A stretch of 64,000 nucleotides of DNA from Desulfomicrobium escambiense DSM 10707 (GCF_000428825.1 NZ_AUAR01000003.1:186001-250000), one strand, 5' to 3'; shown: positions 8,692 through 16,835, numbered from the stretch's first letter. The notes: generated by a model from the sequence alone, not told the origin. Program-made: numbers and translations.

Positions 8692-9603
8692 TCACGCATC
8701 CGCGCCGGCCAGATAGGCGGACAGGGCCAGGGCGTAGAACTTGGAGCGGTCGGAGTCGCCGCGCGAGGGGACGACCAGCGGGCAGCCGGCGCCGACGACG
8801 ATGCCGGCCATGGGCAGGTCCATGAGGCTCGTCACCGCCTTGTAGAGCACGTTGCCGGTGACGATGTTGGGCGCGCAGAGGATGTCGGCCCGGCCGGCCA
8901 CGGGGTGGTCGACGCCCTTGGCACGGGCCTTCTCCTCCGAGACGGCGATGTCCAGGGCAAAGGGACCGCCGACCACTGCGTCGCCGAAGATGCCCATGCG
9001 GCAAAGCCTGGCCAGGATGTCGGCGTCCTTGCTGGAAACCATGTCGTTGTAGGAAACCTTTTCCGTGGCCGAGAGCACGGCCACCTTGGGCGGGTCCATG
9101 CCGAGGCGCTTGGCCACGTCCACGGCGTTCTTGATGATGTCGATCTTGCGCGTCAGGGTCGGGGAGATGTTCACGCCCGCGTCGGTCACGATGAGAAGCC
9201 GCTCCTGGCGCGGGTGGGGGAAGACGCCGATGTGGCTCAGCAGGCCCTCGCCGCGCTTGCGGCCGAGCACGGCGCGCAGGAGCACGTCGGTCTTGACCCC
9301 GCCCTTCATCAGGAACCCTGCACGTCCCTCCTGCAGGAGGTCGAGGGAGAGCTTGAGGGCTGCGGCCGTGTCGGGCTCGTGCAGGCACTCGAAGCCGGAA
9401 AAATCCGTTCCCACGAGCTCCGGCAGGGCCTTCATGCACTCGACATCGCCGACGAAAACCGGCTCGGCCAGGCCCTGGCGATGGGCCTCCAGGCCAGCCA
9501 GGACGGCGTTGGCCTCGGCGCAGGCCGCGATGACCACGCGCGCGGCCGTGCTGCGGGCGCGGACCAGTTCGACCATGCGTTCGAGGGAGGTCACGGCGGC
9601 CAT
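8692..9603 (-). CDS. Phosphate acetyl/butyryltransferase family enzyme
   Basis: A 303-residue protein of the phosphate acyltransferase (PTA_PTB) family, which interconverts acyl-CoA plus phosphate with acyl phosphate plus CoA. Its length and motifs (VTDAGVNISPTL, VVGGPFALDIA, DILCAPNIVTGN) are those of phosphate butyryltransferase-type enzymes rather than long Pta. Its ATG overlaps the stop of the upstream ACT-domain gene (TGATG), so the two are translationally coupled. No butyrate or acetate kinase gene is adjacent. The acyl group is unknown; acetyl-CoA from the nearby threonine pathway is one possible substrate. Confidence 0.85.
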   Translation of the reverse strand: MAAVTSLERMVELVRARSTAARVVIAACAEANAVLAGLEAHRQGLAEPVFVGDVECMKALPELVGTDFSGFECLHEPDTAAALKLSLDLLQEGRAGFLMKGGVKTDVLLRAVLGRKRGEGLLSHIGVFPHPRQERLLIVTDAGVNISPTLTRKIDIIKNAVDVAKRLGMDPPKVAVLSATEKVSYNDMVSSKDADILARLCRMGIFGDAVVGGPFALDIAVSEEKARAKGVDHPVAGRADILCAPNIVTGNVLYKAVTSLMDLPMAGIVVGAGCPLVVPSRGDSDRSKFYALALSAYLAGADA

Positions 9604-10082
9604 CAGCCGTCTCCCCGAGACAGGGCGATGAGGCCCGTGCGGCTCAGGGACTGGATGCCGTGGGGCGCCAGGGTACGGATGAGGCCGGCGACCTTGCCCT
9701 GGGGCGCGGCGAGCTCGGCCGAGATGGTCTCGTTGCCCATGTCGATGACGTTGGCGCGGAAGACCTCGAAGATCTGCAGGATCTGGCTGACGGACGCCGG
9801 GGTGATGCGGACCTTGATCATGACCAGCTCGCGGTCCATGAGGTCACGGTCCGAGAGGTCCTCCAGTCCCAGGACAAAGCCCAGGGACTCGATTTCCCGT
9901 GTCACGTCGCCGACCTTCTCGTCACCCGCCTCGACGCAGATGATCATGCGCGAGACGTCCTCGCGCTCGGTCTCGCCGCAGGAGATGGAGCGGATGTTGA
10001 TGTCGTGGCGCTCGAAAACGTGGGCCATGGCGGCCAGGACGCCGGGCTTGTTCTGGACCAGGGCGGAAATGGTGTGGCGCAT
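9603..10082 (-). CDS. ilvN: Acetolactate synthase small (regulatory) subunit-like ACT protein
   Basis: A 159-residue protein. It opens with the IlvN/IlvH ACT domain (HTISALVQNKPGVLAAMAHV), has the RSISCGETE segment and ends with the C-terminal region that follows the ACT domain in these subunits. Such proteins activate acetolactate synthase and give it valine feedback. ATG 10082 follows AAGGAG; the upstream in-frame extension has no ribosome site. No large subunit (IlvB) gene is in the window; the partner gene here is a phosphate acyltransferase. Either it serves IlvB in trans or it regulates something else. Confidence 0.85.
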   Translation of the reverse strand: MRHTISALVQNKPGVLAAMAHVFERHDINIRSISCGETEREDVSRMIICVEAGDEKVGDVTREIESLGFVLGLEDLSDRDLMDRELVMIKVRITPASVSQILQIFEVFRANVIDMGNETISAELAAPQGKVAGLIRTLAPHGIQSLSRTGLIALSRGDG

Positions 10083-10183
10083 GGGGGCTCCTTGGAAACG
10101 TTGAGTACGTACCTGCCGCATATGTCAGGGCCTGACCGCCGAGGCAAGGCGGCCACGGACGCTTCGGGCCTGGACGGAAAGGC

Positions 10184-10210
10184 ATGGATTCCCGCCTTCG
10201 CGGGAATGAC
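10184..10210 (+). repeat. REP-like palindrome, copy 1
   Basis: Core ATTCCCGC (10188-10195), loop CTTC, GCGGGAAT (10200-10207), flanked by ATGG and GAC. It is identical over 27 bases to the copy at 11450 and resembles the dRS3-type ATTCCC...GGGAAT repeats common in proteobacteria. It lies between tdh and the ilvN-like gene. Confidence 0.85.
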
Positions 10211-10290
10211 ACCGGGGCGAGGTGGCCAACCTTTGCGGGTAAGGCACCAAGGGCTTCAGATTCTGCTCCGGCCTCCCGCACAGCCGACAC

Positions 10291-10317
10291 GTCATCCCCG
10301 CGAAGGCGGGGATCCAT
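10291..10317 (-). repeat. REP-like palindrome, copy 2, inverted
   Basis: ATCCCCGC (10294-10301), loop GAAG, GCGGGGAT (10306-10313), flanked by GTC and CCAT. It is the same element in the opposite orientation with two compensating base changes in the stem. With copy 1 it forms an inverted pair ~80 bases apart. Confidence 0.85.
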
Positions 10318-10349
10318 GCCTTTGTATCCTTTCCGTCAACAACCCCGCA

Positions 10350-11387
10350 TCAGGCGTTCCAGTCCAGGATGACCTTGCCGGACTTGCCCGAGCGCATGAC
10401 GTCGAAGCCCTTCTGGAAGTCCTCGGCCGCGAAGTTGTGGGTGATGACCGGGGCCATGTTCAGGCCGCTCTGCAGCATGGCCGTCATTTTGTACCAGGTC
10501 TCGAACATCTCACGCCCGTAGATGCCTTTGAGCTTCAGGCCCTTGAAGACGACTTGGCCCCAGTCGATGGCCGTGTCGCCGGGCATGATGCCGAGCAGGG
10601 CCACGTGACCGCCGTGGTTCATCTGGGCGAGCATCTCGCGGAAGGCGGCGGGGCTGCCGGACATCTCCAGGCCCACGTCGAAGCCCTCGGCCATGTGCAG
10701 GTCGGCCATGACCTCGGACAGGGATTCGCTCCCTACGTTGACGGCGCGGCTGACGCCCATCTTGCGGGCCAGGTCCAGGCGGTAGTCGTTGACGTCGGTG
10801 ATGACCACGTGGCGCGCCCCGCAGAAGCGGGCGATGCCGGCGGCCATGACGCCGATGGGGCCGGCGCCGGTGATGAGCACGTCCTCGCCGACCAGATCGA
10901 AGGACAGGGCCGTGTGCGTGGCGTTGCCCAGGGGGTCGAGCATGGCTGCCACGTCGCCGGAGATGGTGTCGGGCACCTTGAAGGCGTTGACGGCCGGCAC
11001 GCAGAGGTATTCGGCGAAGCAGCCGGGGCGATTGACGCCCACGCCGATGGCGTTGCGGCAGAGGTGGCGCTTGCCGGCCTTGCAGTTGCGGCAGTGGCCG
11101 CAGGTGATGTGCCCCTCGGCCGAGACGCGGTCGCCGACCTTGAGGCCGCGCACCTCGGAACCGATCTCAACGATGCGGCCGACGAACTCGTGCCCCACGG
11201 CCATGGGCACCGGAATGGTCTTCTCGGCCCAGGCGTCCCAGTTGTAGATGTGGATGTCGGTGCCGCAGATGGCGGTCTTGCCGACCTTGATCAGAATATC
11301 GTTGTGGCCGACCTCGGGCACCGGGATCTCTTCCATCCAGATCCCGACCTCGGGCTTGGCCTTCACCAGCGCTTTCATCTTTTCCAT
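10350..11387 (-). CDS. tdh: L-threonine 3-dehydrogenase
   Basis: A 345-residue zinc-dependent medium-chain dehydrogenase, oxidising threonine with NAD to 2-amino-3-ketobutyrate. The catalytic zinc region has [11 protein letters not shown] and the GHEFVGRI motif. The structural zinc lobe carries [15 protein letters not shown], and the NAD fold has [11 protein letters not shown]. The length matches the family (~341). The start at 11387 follows GAGG; a second ATG three codons later is also possible. Kbl, the next enzyme of the pathway, is encoded upstream on the same strand beyond a repeat-rich gap. Confidence 0.96.
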   Translation of the reverse strand: MEKMKALVKAKPEVGIWMEEIPVPEVGHNDILIKVGKTAICGTDIHIYNWDAWAEKTIPVPMAVGHEFVGRIVEIGSEVRGLKVGDRVSAEGHITCGHCRNCKAGKRHLCRNAIGVGVNRPGCFAEYLCVPAVNAFKVPDTISGDVAAMLDPLGNATHTALSFDLVGEDVLITGAGPIGVMAAGIARFCGARHVVITDVNDYRLDLARKMGVSRAVNVGSESLSEVMADLHMAEGFDVGLEMSGSPAAFREMLAQMNHGGHVALLGIMPGDTAIDWGQVVFKGLKLKGIYGREMFETWYKMTAMLQSGLNMAPVITHNFAAEDFQKGFDVMRSGKSGKVILDWNA

Positions 11388-11449
11388 TTCTTTATCCTCG
11401 CATCCTTCTGAAATTCCATATTTTCAACGTTACAAAAAAAATCTTGAAG

Positions 11450-11476
11450 ATGGATTCCCGCCTTCGCGGGAATGAC
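11450..11476 (+). repeat. REP-like palindrome, copy 3
   Basis: Identical over 27 bases to the copy at 10184, with the stem halves at 11454-11461 and 11466-11473. A half copy (CGGGAATGACGGA) recurs at 11522-11534, just before the large inverted-repeat element. Confidence 0.85.
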
Positions 11477-11548
11477 GGAGGGGGCAGCATCAGCGACCTC
11501 ACTGACGACAACTCGGTATCTCGGGAATGACGGAAGGGACAAGACTCA

Positions 11549-11728
11549 AGGCTTTGCGGTTCGCCGGGATGGCGGGTCGTCGACTGTCTGACTGAGCCAG
11601 GCATCGTTTGTTGCATTGTCGCCTTTCGCTCGAAGAGCAGGCCTGCGTTCGGCAGCAGCGACAATGCAACTCTACGAGGCCGGCGAAGGAGTTTCGACGA
11701 TCCGCCATCCCGGCGAACCGCAAAGCCT
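11549..11728. repeat. 180-bp element with 35-bp terminal inverted repeats
   Basis: The arm at 11549-11583 is the reverse complement of 11694-11728 with a single mismatch in 35 bases. A second perfect 13-bp inverted repeat (11610-11622 with 11658-11670, starting GTTGCATTGTCGC) is nested inside. There is no convincing open frame and no clear target-site duplication. It sits between tdh and kbl. It may be a MITE-like non-autonomous element or a large structured RNA/DNA hairpin; the sequence does not decide. The rest of the 11388-11770 gap holds REP copy 3, a half copy and no gene. Confidence 0.8.
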
Positions 11729-11770
11729 CCCCCGTCCTGCCCGATCCCTTCTCCCATCCCAGTCCTCCAG

Positions 11771-12955
11771 CTAAATCACTCCCAATTCCTTCCCAACCTT
11801 CACGAACGCCGCCACGGCCCGCTCCAGATGCTCCCGCGTATGCGCCGCGCTCATCTGCGTCCGGATCCGCGCTTGCCCCTTGGGCACCACCGGGAAGCTG
11901 AAGCCCACGACGTAGATCCCCTCCTCCAGCATGCGCGCAGCCATGCGCTGGGCCAGCACCGCGTCGCCGAGCATGACCGGGATGATGGGGTGCTCGCCCG
12001 GGACCAGGGTGAACCCGGCCTCGGTCATGGCCTTCCGAAAATACTGGCTGTTCTCCACGAGCCTCGCCCGCAACTCCGGCTCACGCCGGACCAGATCCAG
12101 CACTTCCAAAGACGTGGCCGCGATGACCGGGGCCAGGGTGTTCGAAAACAAATAAGGCCGGGAGCGCTGCCGCAACCATTCGACGATCTCCTTCCGCCCC
12201 GAGGTGTAGCCGCCCGAGGCGCCGCCAAGAGCCTTGCCCAGGGTGCCGGTGATGATGTCCACGCGGCCCATGACCCCGCAGTGCTCGTGGGTGCCGCGGC
12301 CGTTCTCGCCCATGAAGCCCACGGCGTGGGAGTCGTCGACCATGACCAGGGCGTCGTAGCGGTCGGCCAAGTCGCAGATGGCCTTCAGGTCGGCGATGCT
12401 GCCATCCATGGAAAAGACGCCGTCGGTGACGATGAGCCGGTAGCGGCAGTCGGCCGCGTCTTTCAGCTGCGCTTCCAGGTCGGCCATGTCGCCATTGGCG
12501 TAGCGGAAGCGCTTGGCCTTGCACAGGCGCACGCCGTCGATGATGGAGGCGTGGTTCAGGGCGTCGGAGATGACGGCGTCCTCGCCCCCGAGCAAGGTCT
12601 CGAAGAGGCCGCCGTTGGCGTCGAAGCAGGAGCTGTAGAGGATGGTGTCGTCGGTGCCCAGGAACTCGGACAGACGGTCCTCCAGTTCCTTGTGCACGCC
12701 CTGGGTGCCGCAGATGAAGCGCACCGAGGACAGCCCGTAGCCCCAGCGATCCAGGGCCTTGTGCGCGGCCTCGGTCAGACGCGGGTCCCCGGCCAGGCCG
12801 AGGTAGTTGTTGGCGCAGAAGTTGAGCACTTCGCGGCCGCCGGCCACGGTGATGCGCGCGCCCTGGGTCGAGGTGATGACCCGCTCCGCCTTGAACAGGC
12901 CGTTGTCCCGCAGTTCGGCCGTCTGCCGCGCCAGATCCTCAAGTATCCGTTTCAT
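11771..12955 (-). CDS. kbl: Glycine C-acetyltransferase (2-amino-3-ketobutyrate CoA ligase)
   Basis: A 394-residue PLP-dependent alpha-oxoamine synthase. It cleaves 2-amino-3-ketobutyrate with CoA into glycine and acetyl-CoA, finishing the pathway begun by Tdh. Seen motifs are [16 protein letters not shown] near the N terminus, [12 protein letters not shown] and [15 protein letters not shown], the last containing the PLP lysine. ATG 12955 has GGAGG about nine bases upstream; the longer frame runs into the promoter region. It is transcribed divergently from an AsnC-type regulator. Confidence 0.95.
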   Translation of the reverse strand: MKRILEDLARQTAELRDNGLFKAERVITSTQGARITVAGGREVLNFCANNYLGLAGDPRLTEAAHKALDRWGYGLSSVRFICGTQGVHKELEDRLSEFLGTDDTILYSSCFDANGGLFETLLGGEDAVISDALNHASIIDGVRLCKAKRFRYANGDMADLEAQLKDAADCRYRLIVTDGVFSMDGSIADLKAICDLADRYDALVMVDDSHAVGFMGENGRGTHEHCGVMGRVDIITGTLGKALGGASGGYTSGRKEIVEWLRQRSRPYLFSNTLAPVIAATSLEVLDLVRREPELRARLVENSQYFRKAMTEAGFTLVPGEHPIIPVMLGDAVLAQRMAARMLEEGIYVVGFSFPVVPKGQARIRTQMSAAHTREHLERAVAAFVKVGKELGVI

Positions 12956-12986
12956 GCCTTCCCCTCCGATAAATTTCGATTTGCGT

Positions 12987-13020
12987 AATTTTATCGCGAT
13001 AAAATTTCTTGTCAAGAAAT
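12987..13020. promoter_or_regulatory. Two overlapping palindromic operators on the kbl promoter
   Basis: AATTTTATCGCGATAAAATT (12987-13006) is a perfect 20-base palindrome covering the -10 and spacer. ATTTCTTGTCAAGAAAT (13004-13020) is a perfect 17-base palindrome centred on the -35. They share three bases. They are the obvious candidate sites for the divergently encoded AsnC/Lrp-type regulator, which would then block polymerase. The pairing of regulator and site is inferred. Confidence 0.7.
12988..13015 (-). promoter_or_regulatory. kbl promoter
   Basis: On the minus strand a perfect -35 TTGACA (13010-13015) is followed after 16 bases by -10 TAAAAT (12988-12993), matching five of six consensus bases. 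The start codon of kbl is ~33 bases downstream of the -10. The region is strikingly AT-rich against its surroundings. Confidence 0.75.
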
Positions 13021-13127
13021 CGAGGAACAATATATTGCTGAATGCACGAAACACGCCCTCTGTCCAGGCCACCGCAATAACTTGCCGGCCGGGAAAGGGT
13101 CACGTAAGAGCGTCGCGGGAGAAAAAC

Positions 13128-13601
13128 GTGAGCGAAAAGGACTTGAATCTCGACCAGATGGACCGGCAGATCATCGACGCCCTGCAGAAGAACGGGCGCG
13201 AATCCTACAAGAGCATCGCCCAGAAGCTGGGCGTGTCCGACGGGACGGTGCGGCTGCGCACGGAGCGCATGATCAGAAGCGGGTACCTGCGCATCTCGGC
13301 CTCGGTGAACCCCATGTTCTTCGAGGACGGCCTCACGGCCACGGTAGGCGTGAGCCTGGAGGGCCGTGCCAACGCCGAGATCATGCGCGCCATCGCCACC
13401 TTGGAAGGGGTGCAGTCCGTGGCCAACGTCTCGGGGCGCTTCGACCTGCTGGTGGAGATCCACGTCTCCTCGCGCAACGACCTGCGCCGCTTCCTGGTCG
13501 ACGACCTGTCGGCCGTGGGCGGCATCCAGAACACCGAAACGTTTCTTTACCTCGAAACCATCGACAAGTGGGTGCGCCAGCGCTCCGAAGGAACCGAATG
13601 A
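13128..13601 (+). CDS. AsnC/Lrp family transcriptional regulator
   Basis: A 157-residue regulator. An N-terminal helix-turn-helix (about residues 10-55, including QIIDALQKNGRESYKSIAQK) is followed by a RAM/AsnC ligand-binding domain with GVSLEGRANAEIM and GRFDLLVEIHVSSRNDLRRF. GTG 13128 follows GGGAG; upstream in-frame starts would lie across the kbl promoter. Proteins of this family often respond to amino acids. Divergence from kbl and the palindromes between them suggest it controls threonine/glycine metabolism. Confidence 0.9.
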   Translation: MSEKDLNLDQMDRQIIDALQKNGRESYKSIAQKLGVSDGTVRLRTERMIRSGYLRISASVNPMFFEDGLTATVGVSLEGRANAEIMRAIATLEGVQSVANVSGRFDLLVEIHVSSRNDLRRFLVDDLSAVGGIQNTETFLYLETIDKWVRQRSEGTE

Positions 13602-13792
13602 GCCATATCCTGCACGGGTTCACGGACCCGAAATATCTCGACGTCATGATCGCCAAGGCCGAGACGCAGCTGAAAGAGGCGGAAAACGAAGAAGACCGCC
13701 AGCGTTTCGCCGCCTACCTGGAAGTCCTCAAAGGATGGAAGGGCAAGCTCGCGACGAGCCGCGACGTCTGCACGCCCGAAACCCCGGAATAA
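13598..13792 (+). CDS. Small protein co-translated with the AsnC-type regulator
   Basis: A 64-residue acidic protein beginning MSHILHGFTDPKYL. Its ATG overlaps the regulator stop codon (ATGA), a strong sign of a real coupled gene. The middle is a predicted charged helix (KAETQLKEAENEEDRQRFAAYL). One cysteine lies near the C terminus. I do not recognise a family. Confidence 0.65.
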   Translation: MSHILHGFTDPKYLDVMIAKAETQLKEAENEEDRQRFAAYLEVLKGWKGKLATSRDVCTPETPE

Positions 13793-13957
13793 CGCAACTC
13801 TTCGTACGCCCCAGGGGTGGCCATGCGGGAAGATCCGAGCGCTCCTGAAAAAGCGTTCACGCCGATCTGCCCAAACATGGCCCGACTGCGCTCCACACAC
13901 AAAAAGACAGCCTGAAATGCGCCGTAAAAACCCTGTCCACGGGGCGTACCCGCCGAC

Positions 13958-14494
13958 TTATTTGTAGCGGGCGTGACACGCCTTCTTGGCCCGGGCCATC
14001 TCTTCCGCCACTGCTGCGATCTCCGTCGGGCTCCCGGCGTCGAAGGCCTCGCGCAGGCGGCAGCAGAGCGCGGACCAGGCGAGGTAGGATTCCTCCCCGT
14101 CCCCCTGGAGTGACACCATCTTTTCGGAGTCGGCGAGGAACACGGACACGATCTCCTGCGACGGCATCTCAGCCTTGGCCACGCTGTCGCGCAGGGCCTT
14201 GAAGAAGGCCTGCATCCGCTTCTTCACCCCGGAGAGGCTTTCGCACACGACCCCCGACCCGCAAGGCTCCTGCGCCCCTTCGCAGACCGTGAACCCCGTG
14301 CCGGTGAACTTCACCTCCAGAATATCGTCCTGGCCCAGATCGATCCGGATCTTGAACTTGGCCAGTTCCGCCAGGCTGACCCCGAGCGTGGCCACTTCGT
14401 CGCATCCCGCCTCAAGGGTGTCGGCCAGCCTGCGCAGCAGGTCAGCGGCCTCGGGGCGGGAAAGATGCAGATTGTATTTCTTTTTCGATGGCAT
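13958..14494 (-). CDS. XXXCH-type domain protein
   Basis: A 178-residue soluble protein. The N-terminal ~55 residues (LSRPEAADLLRRLADTLEAG and after) resemble amphi-Trp/XXXCH-family N-terminal domains. The C terminus ends in ARAKKACHARYK, the Cys-His-x-x-Tyr-Lys tail of XXXCH-domain proteins known mainly from deltaproteobacteria. Cys residues in the middle (CEGAQEPCGSGVVC) are extra. Known XXXCH proteins lie in the GAK system with an ATP-grasp enzyme and a CofD-like protein; neither is adjacent here. Function is unknown and the assignment rests on memory of the family signature. Confidence 0.55.
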   Translation of the reverse strand: MPSKKKYNLHLSRPEAADLLRRLADTLEAGCDEVATLGVSLAELAKFKIRIDLGQDDILEVKFTGTGFTVCEGAQEPCGSGVVCESLSGVKKRMQAFFKALRDSVAKAEMPSQEIVSVFLADSEKMVSLQGDGEESYLAWSALCCRLREAFDAGSPTEIAAVAEEMARAKKACHARYK

Positions 14495-14609
14495 GCGGTT
14501 CCTCGAAAACCGTTGGTGTTCAACGACATTTGACCGCCCGAGGCACCTCGTCCCGGCCTGGCCCGACAGGCGGATCCGGCCGGATTTGGCCGCACCGGGC
14601 CGGGAAGGC

Positions 14610-15797
14610 TCAAAGCCCGGTCTTGATGACCATGTCCGTGATGGGCCCGCGCGAGCGCTCGCCCTTGAGCACGATGTGGCCGTAGCCGGGCAGGCCTTTG
14701 AGCATCTTCACGGTCCAGTTCAGGCCGTTGTTGGATTCGTTCAGGTAGGGGTTGTCCACCTGGCGCGTGTCGCCCAGGCAGATGCACTTCACGTTCTCGC
14801 CCATGCGGGTCAGCAGGGCGCGGGTTTCGGCGCGGGAGAGATTCTGCATCTCGTCGACGATGACCACGGCGTTCTCCAGGTTCATGCCGCGGATGAAGGC
14901 GATGGGCAGGATCTCGAAGCGCTTGGGGTTGAAGCGGAAATTGCCGCCCTCGCTGTCCATGAAGATGCGGTTGGCCGGGCGCAGGTCGTGCAGCTTCATG
15001 ATCAGGTCGCCGACGTAGCGCACGTAGGGGGCCATCTTCTCTTCCAGGTCGCCGGGCAGGTAGCCGAGCTTGGCGCCGATCTCGATGACGGGCTTGACGA
15101 GGTAGACCTTGCGGTAGGGGTTGTCCTTCTGCTCCAGGGCCAGGAACAGGGCCGCGGCCAGGGCCAGGAAGGTCTTTCCGTAGCCTGCCTCCGACTGCAG
15201 GGTGACCAGGTTCACGGCGTGGTCGAGCATCAGCTCCAGGGCCAGGTTCTGGTAGACGTTGCGCGGCTTCACGTTCCAGACGCTGTGCTGGTAGTCGATG
15301 AAGCGCGGGCCCGAGGCGGCGTGCATGTAGGGCTGGCCGCCGACCCAGGCGAAGCTGTTGGGGATGGGCTCCTCGCCCTCGCGCACGAAGCCCGTGTAGG
15401 ACTGGGACTCGGAGCGGAAGGGGTTGGAGTCGCGGAAACCTTCGCTGGCGATGGCGTGGATGCGGGCCTTGAGCTGCAGGATGCGGTCGTTGGTGACCAG
15501 GATGGGGGCCTCCACCCCGCTGTCTTTGAGCTCTTCGAGGATCAGGTCGTCGCCGGCCTTGCTTTCGGCGTCGTCAAAGGCCCGCGGCGGCAGGAAGAGG
15601 ATGTCGGGGTCGTCCTGCAGGACGGCGATGGCCTGGGCCACGATGTGGGACACCCGCGGCTCGCGCTTGAGCTTGTCCAGCTCGCGCAGGACCGTGTACG
15701 GCAGGATGACGCGGTTCTCCTGGCCGTTGCGCAGGGTGCGGATGCAGGAAGGGTTGTCGAGGAGCACATTGGTGTCGAGGACGAAATTCTTCTGCAT
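14610..15797 (-). CDS. PhoH family protein with N-terminal PIN domain
   Basis: A 395-residue protein. The N-terminal PIN ribonuclease domain (about residues 1-130) begins FVLDTNVLLDNP and includes a second acidic strand, ILVTNDRIL. The C-terminal PhoH ATPase domain (about residues 180-390) has the Walker A-like SEAGYGKTFLALAAA and Walker B VVIVDEMQN. The first Walker glycine is Ser here. The fusion is the PhoH2/YlaK type, linked to RNA unwinding and cleavage. ATG 15797 is preferred; an in-frame TTG at 15809 directly abuts the AAGGA site, which lies 12 bases before the ATG. Confidence 0.88.
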   Translation of the reverse strand: MQKNFVLDTNVLLDNPSCIRTLRNGQENRVILPYTVLRELDKLKREPRVSHIVAQAIAVLQDDPDILFLPPRAFDDAESKAGDDLILEELKDSGVEAPILVTNDRILQLKARIHAIASEGFRDSNPFRSESQSYTGFVREGEEPIPNSFAWVGGQPYMHAASGPRFIDYQHSVWNVKPRNVYQNLALELMLDHAVNLVTLQSEAGYGKTFLALAAALFLALEQKDNPYRKVYLVKPVIEIGAKLGYLPGDLEEKMAPYVRYVGDLIMKLHDLRPANRIFMDSEGGNFRFNPKRFEILPIAFIRGMNLENAVVIVDEMQNLSRAETRALLTRMGENVKCICLGDTRQVDNPYLNESNNGLNWTVKMLKGLPGYGHIVLKGERSRGPITDMVIKTGL

Positions 15798-15862
15798 GGA
15801 CGGGAGCAATCCTTAGGGGCTGCATGCCCCGGTCAGGACCGTTGAGGGAAAGGCGGCCGGCC

Positions 15863-16264
15863 TCAGACCGCTGCCAGCACCCCGTCCCCTATCCCGGTGC
15901 GTCCGAACTCGCCGGGGTGCGCGTCGATCATCTCCTGGCACTCGATGCAGTAGCGCGCGCTCGGGATGGCCAGCAGCCTGCGGCCGGAAATGTCGTCCCC
16001 GCAGAGCTCGCACACCCCGTAGGAATCGTTGTCGATGGCCTTGAGGACGACGGCGATGTCTTTGAGCAGCTTCACGTTGCGATTGAAGCGTATCATGTTC
16101 CAGTCCAGGGAGGAAGCAGTGCAGGCCTGGTCGGCCGGATCGGGCTCCAGGGCGCGGTCCTGACGCATAACTTCCCGAAGATCTTCGATTTCACGCTCGA
16201 TTGTGACGTACTTTTCTCGCAACTGACGTTCGATGCCCTGGTGCATGTTCCTGCTCTGCGACAT
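15863..16264 (-). CDS. DksA/TraR family C4 zinc-finger protein
   Basis: A 133-residue protein with a helical N-terminal half, likely the coiled coil that enters the RNA polymerase secondary channel in DksA. A four-cysteine finger follows: CELCGDDISG then YCIEC, about residues 86-110. DksA proteins adjust transcription in the stringent response. AGGAGG lies close upstream of ATG 16264. The acidic tip residues of DksA are not obvious, so it may be a DksA-like paralogue. Confidence 0.85.
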   Translation of the reverse strand: MSQSRNMHQGIERQLREKYVTIEREIEDLREVMRQDRALEPDPADQACTASSLDWNMIRFNRNVKLLKDIAVVLKAIDNDSYGVCELCGDDISGRRLLAIPSARYCIECQEMIDAHPGEFGRTGIGDGVLAAV

Positions 16265-16394
16265 GGGGGAGCCTCCTGGATTGTGGTCGCCAGGACCCTC
16301 CGGCCCGCCCGGAGGAAACCTTCCAACCGTTGACTCACCCTATGCCCCGCATGTTGCGGATCGGCGACGACGGCGAGGAGGCTCCATGACAACC

Positions 16395-16766
16395 CTAGGG
16401 GGCCGAGGAAAGAAGGCGGTCCGCGATGAGCCGCTCCATGGCCGGGTCGTCCTGGAGGGTCGGCTGCACGACGAACTCGATGCCCGGCATCTCCCTGCGC
16501 AGTTCGGCAATCATTTCGGGGATGTCCTGCTCGATGTGCACGCCGTTGTAGAGAAAGTACTGCATGATGACGATCCGCGAGCAGCCGCCCGAGGCCAGCC
16601 TGCGCACCTGGTCGGCCAGGGTCGGCTCGCCCAGGGAGAAGAAGGCCGGCAGCACCGTCATGCCCGGCAGTTGCCGCGCCACCCGCCCGACCATGGCGGT
16701 AAAGGCCTCGCCCACTTCCCTGCGCCGGCTACCGTGGCCGAGGACGATCATTCCCGTCGTGTCCAT
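16395..16766 (-). CDS. cbiX: Sirohydrochlorin cobaltochelatase, small CbiX type
   Basis: A 123-residue single-domain chelatase, the size of archaeal/deltaproteobacterial CbiX-S, which acts as a homodimer. The active-site GHGSRRREVGEAF near the N terminus and a second histidine in NGVHIEQDIPEMI match the family. It inserts cobalt, or iron or nickel in related enzymes, into sirohydrochlorin for cobalamin or siroheme synthesis. The start at 16766 follows AAGGAG. No other cobalamin gene is nearby. The neighbouring His-rich peptide hints at local metal handling. Confidence 0.85.
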   Translation of the reverse strand: MDTTGMIVLGHGSRRREVGEAFTAMVGRVARQLPGMTVLPAFFSLGEPTLADQVRRLASGGCSRIVIMQYFLYNGVHIEQDIPEMIAELRREMPGIEFVVQPTLQDDPAMERLIADRLLSSAP

Positions 16767-16780
16767 GCGTCTCTCCTTGG

Positions 16781-16817
16781 AAAAAGGAAGGGCCGCCCTC
16801 CCGTGGTCAGGCGGCCC
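16781..16817 (-). terminator. Terminator after the His-rich peptide gene
   Basis: On the minus strand GGGCCGCC (16810-16817) pairs with GGCGGCCC (16790-16797) across a 12-base loop and is followed by TTCCTTTTT. It separates the His-rich gene from cbiX. Confidence 0.6.
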
Positions 16818-16835
16818 GGTTTCTCGCCGTTGCCC

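Noticed and set aside
8635-10104. Plus-strand open frame across the phosphate acyltransferase and ACT genes
   Set aside because: The minus strand holds two clear enzymes with ribosome sites, coupled starts and a terminator; the plus frame has no motif.
10184-11476. Repeated palindromes as a possible CRISPR array
   Set aside because: Only three copies, irregularly spaced by 80-1100 bases and in both orientations, with no cas genes; they are REP-like.
12956-13127. Glycine riboswitch upstream of kbl
   Set aside because: The leader is only about 25-30 bases from the predicted start site to the kbl ATG, too short; palindromic operators account for the conserved-looking sequence.
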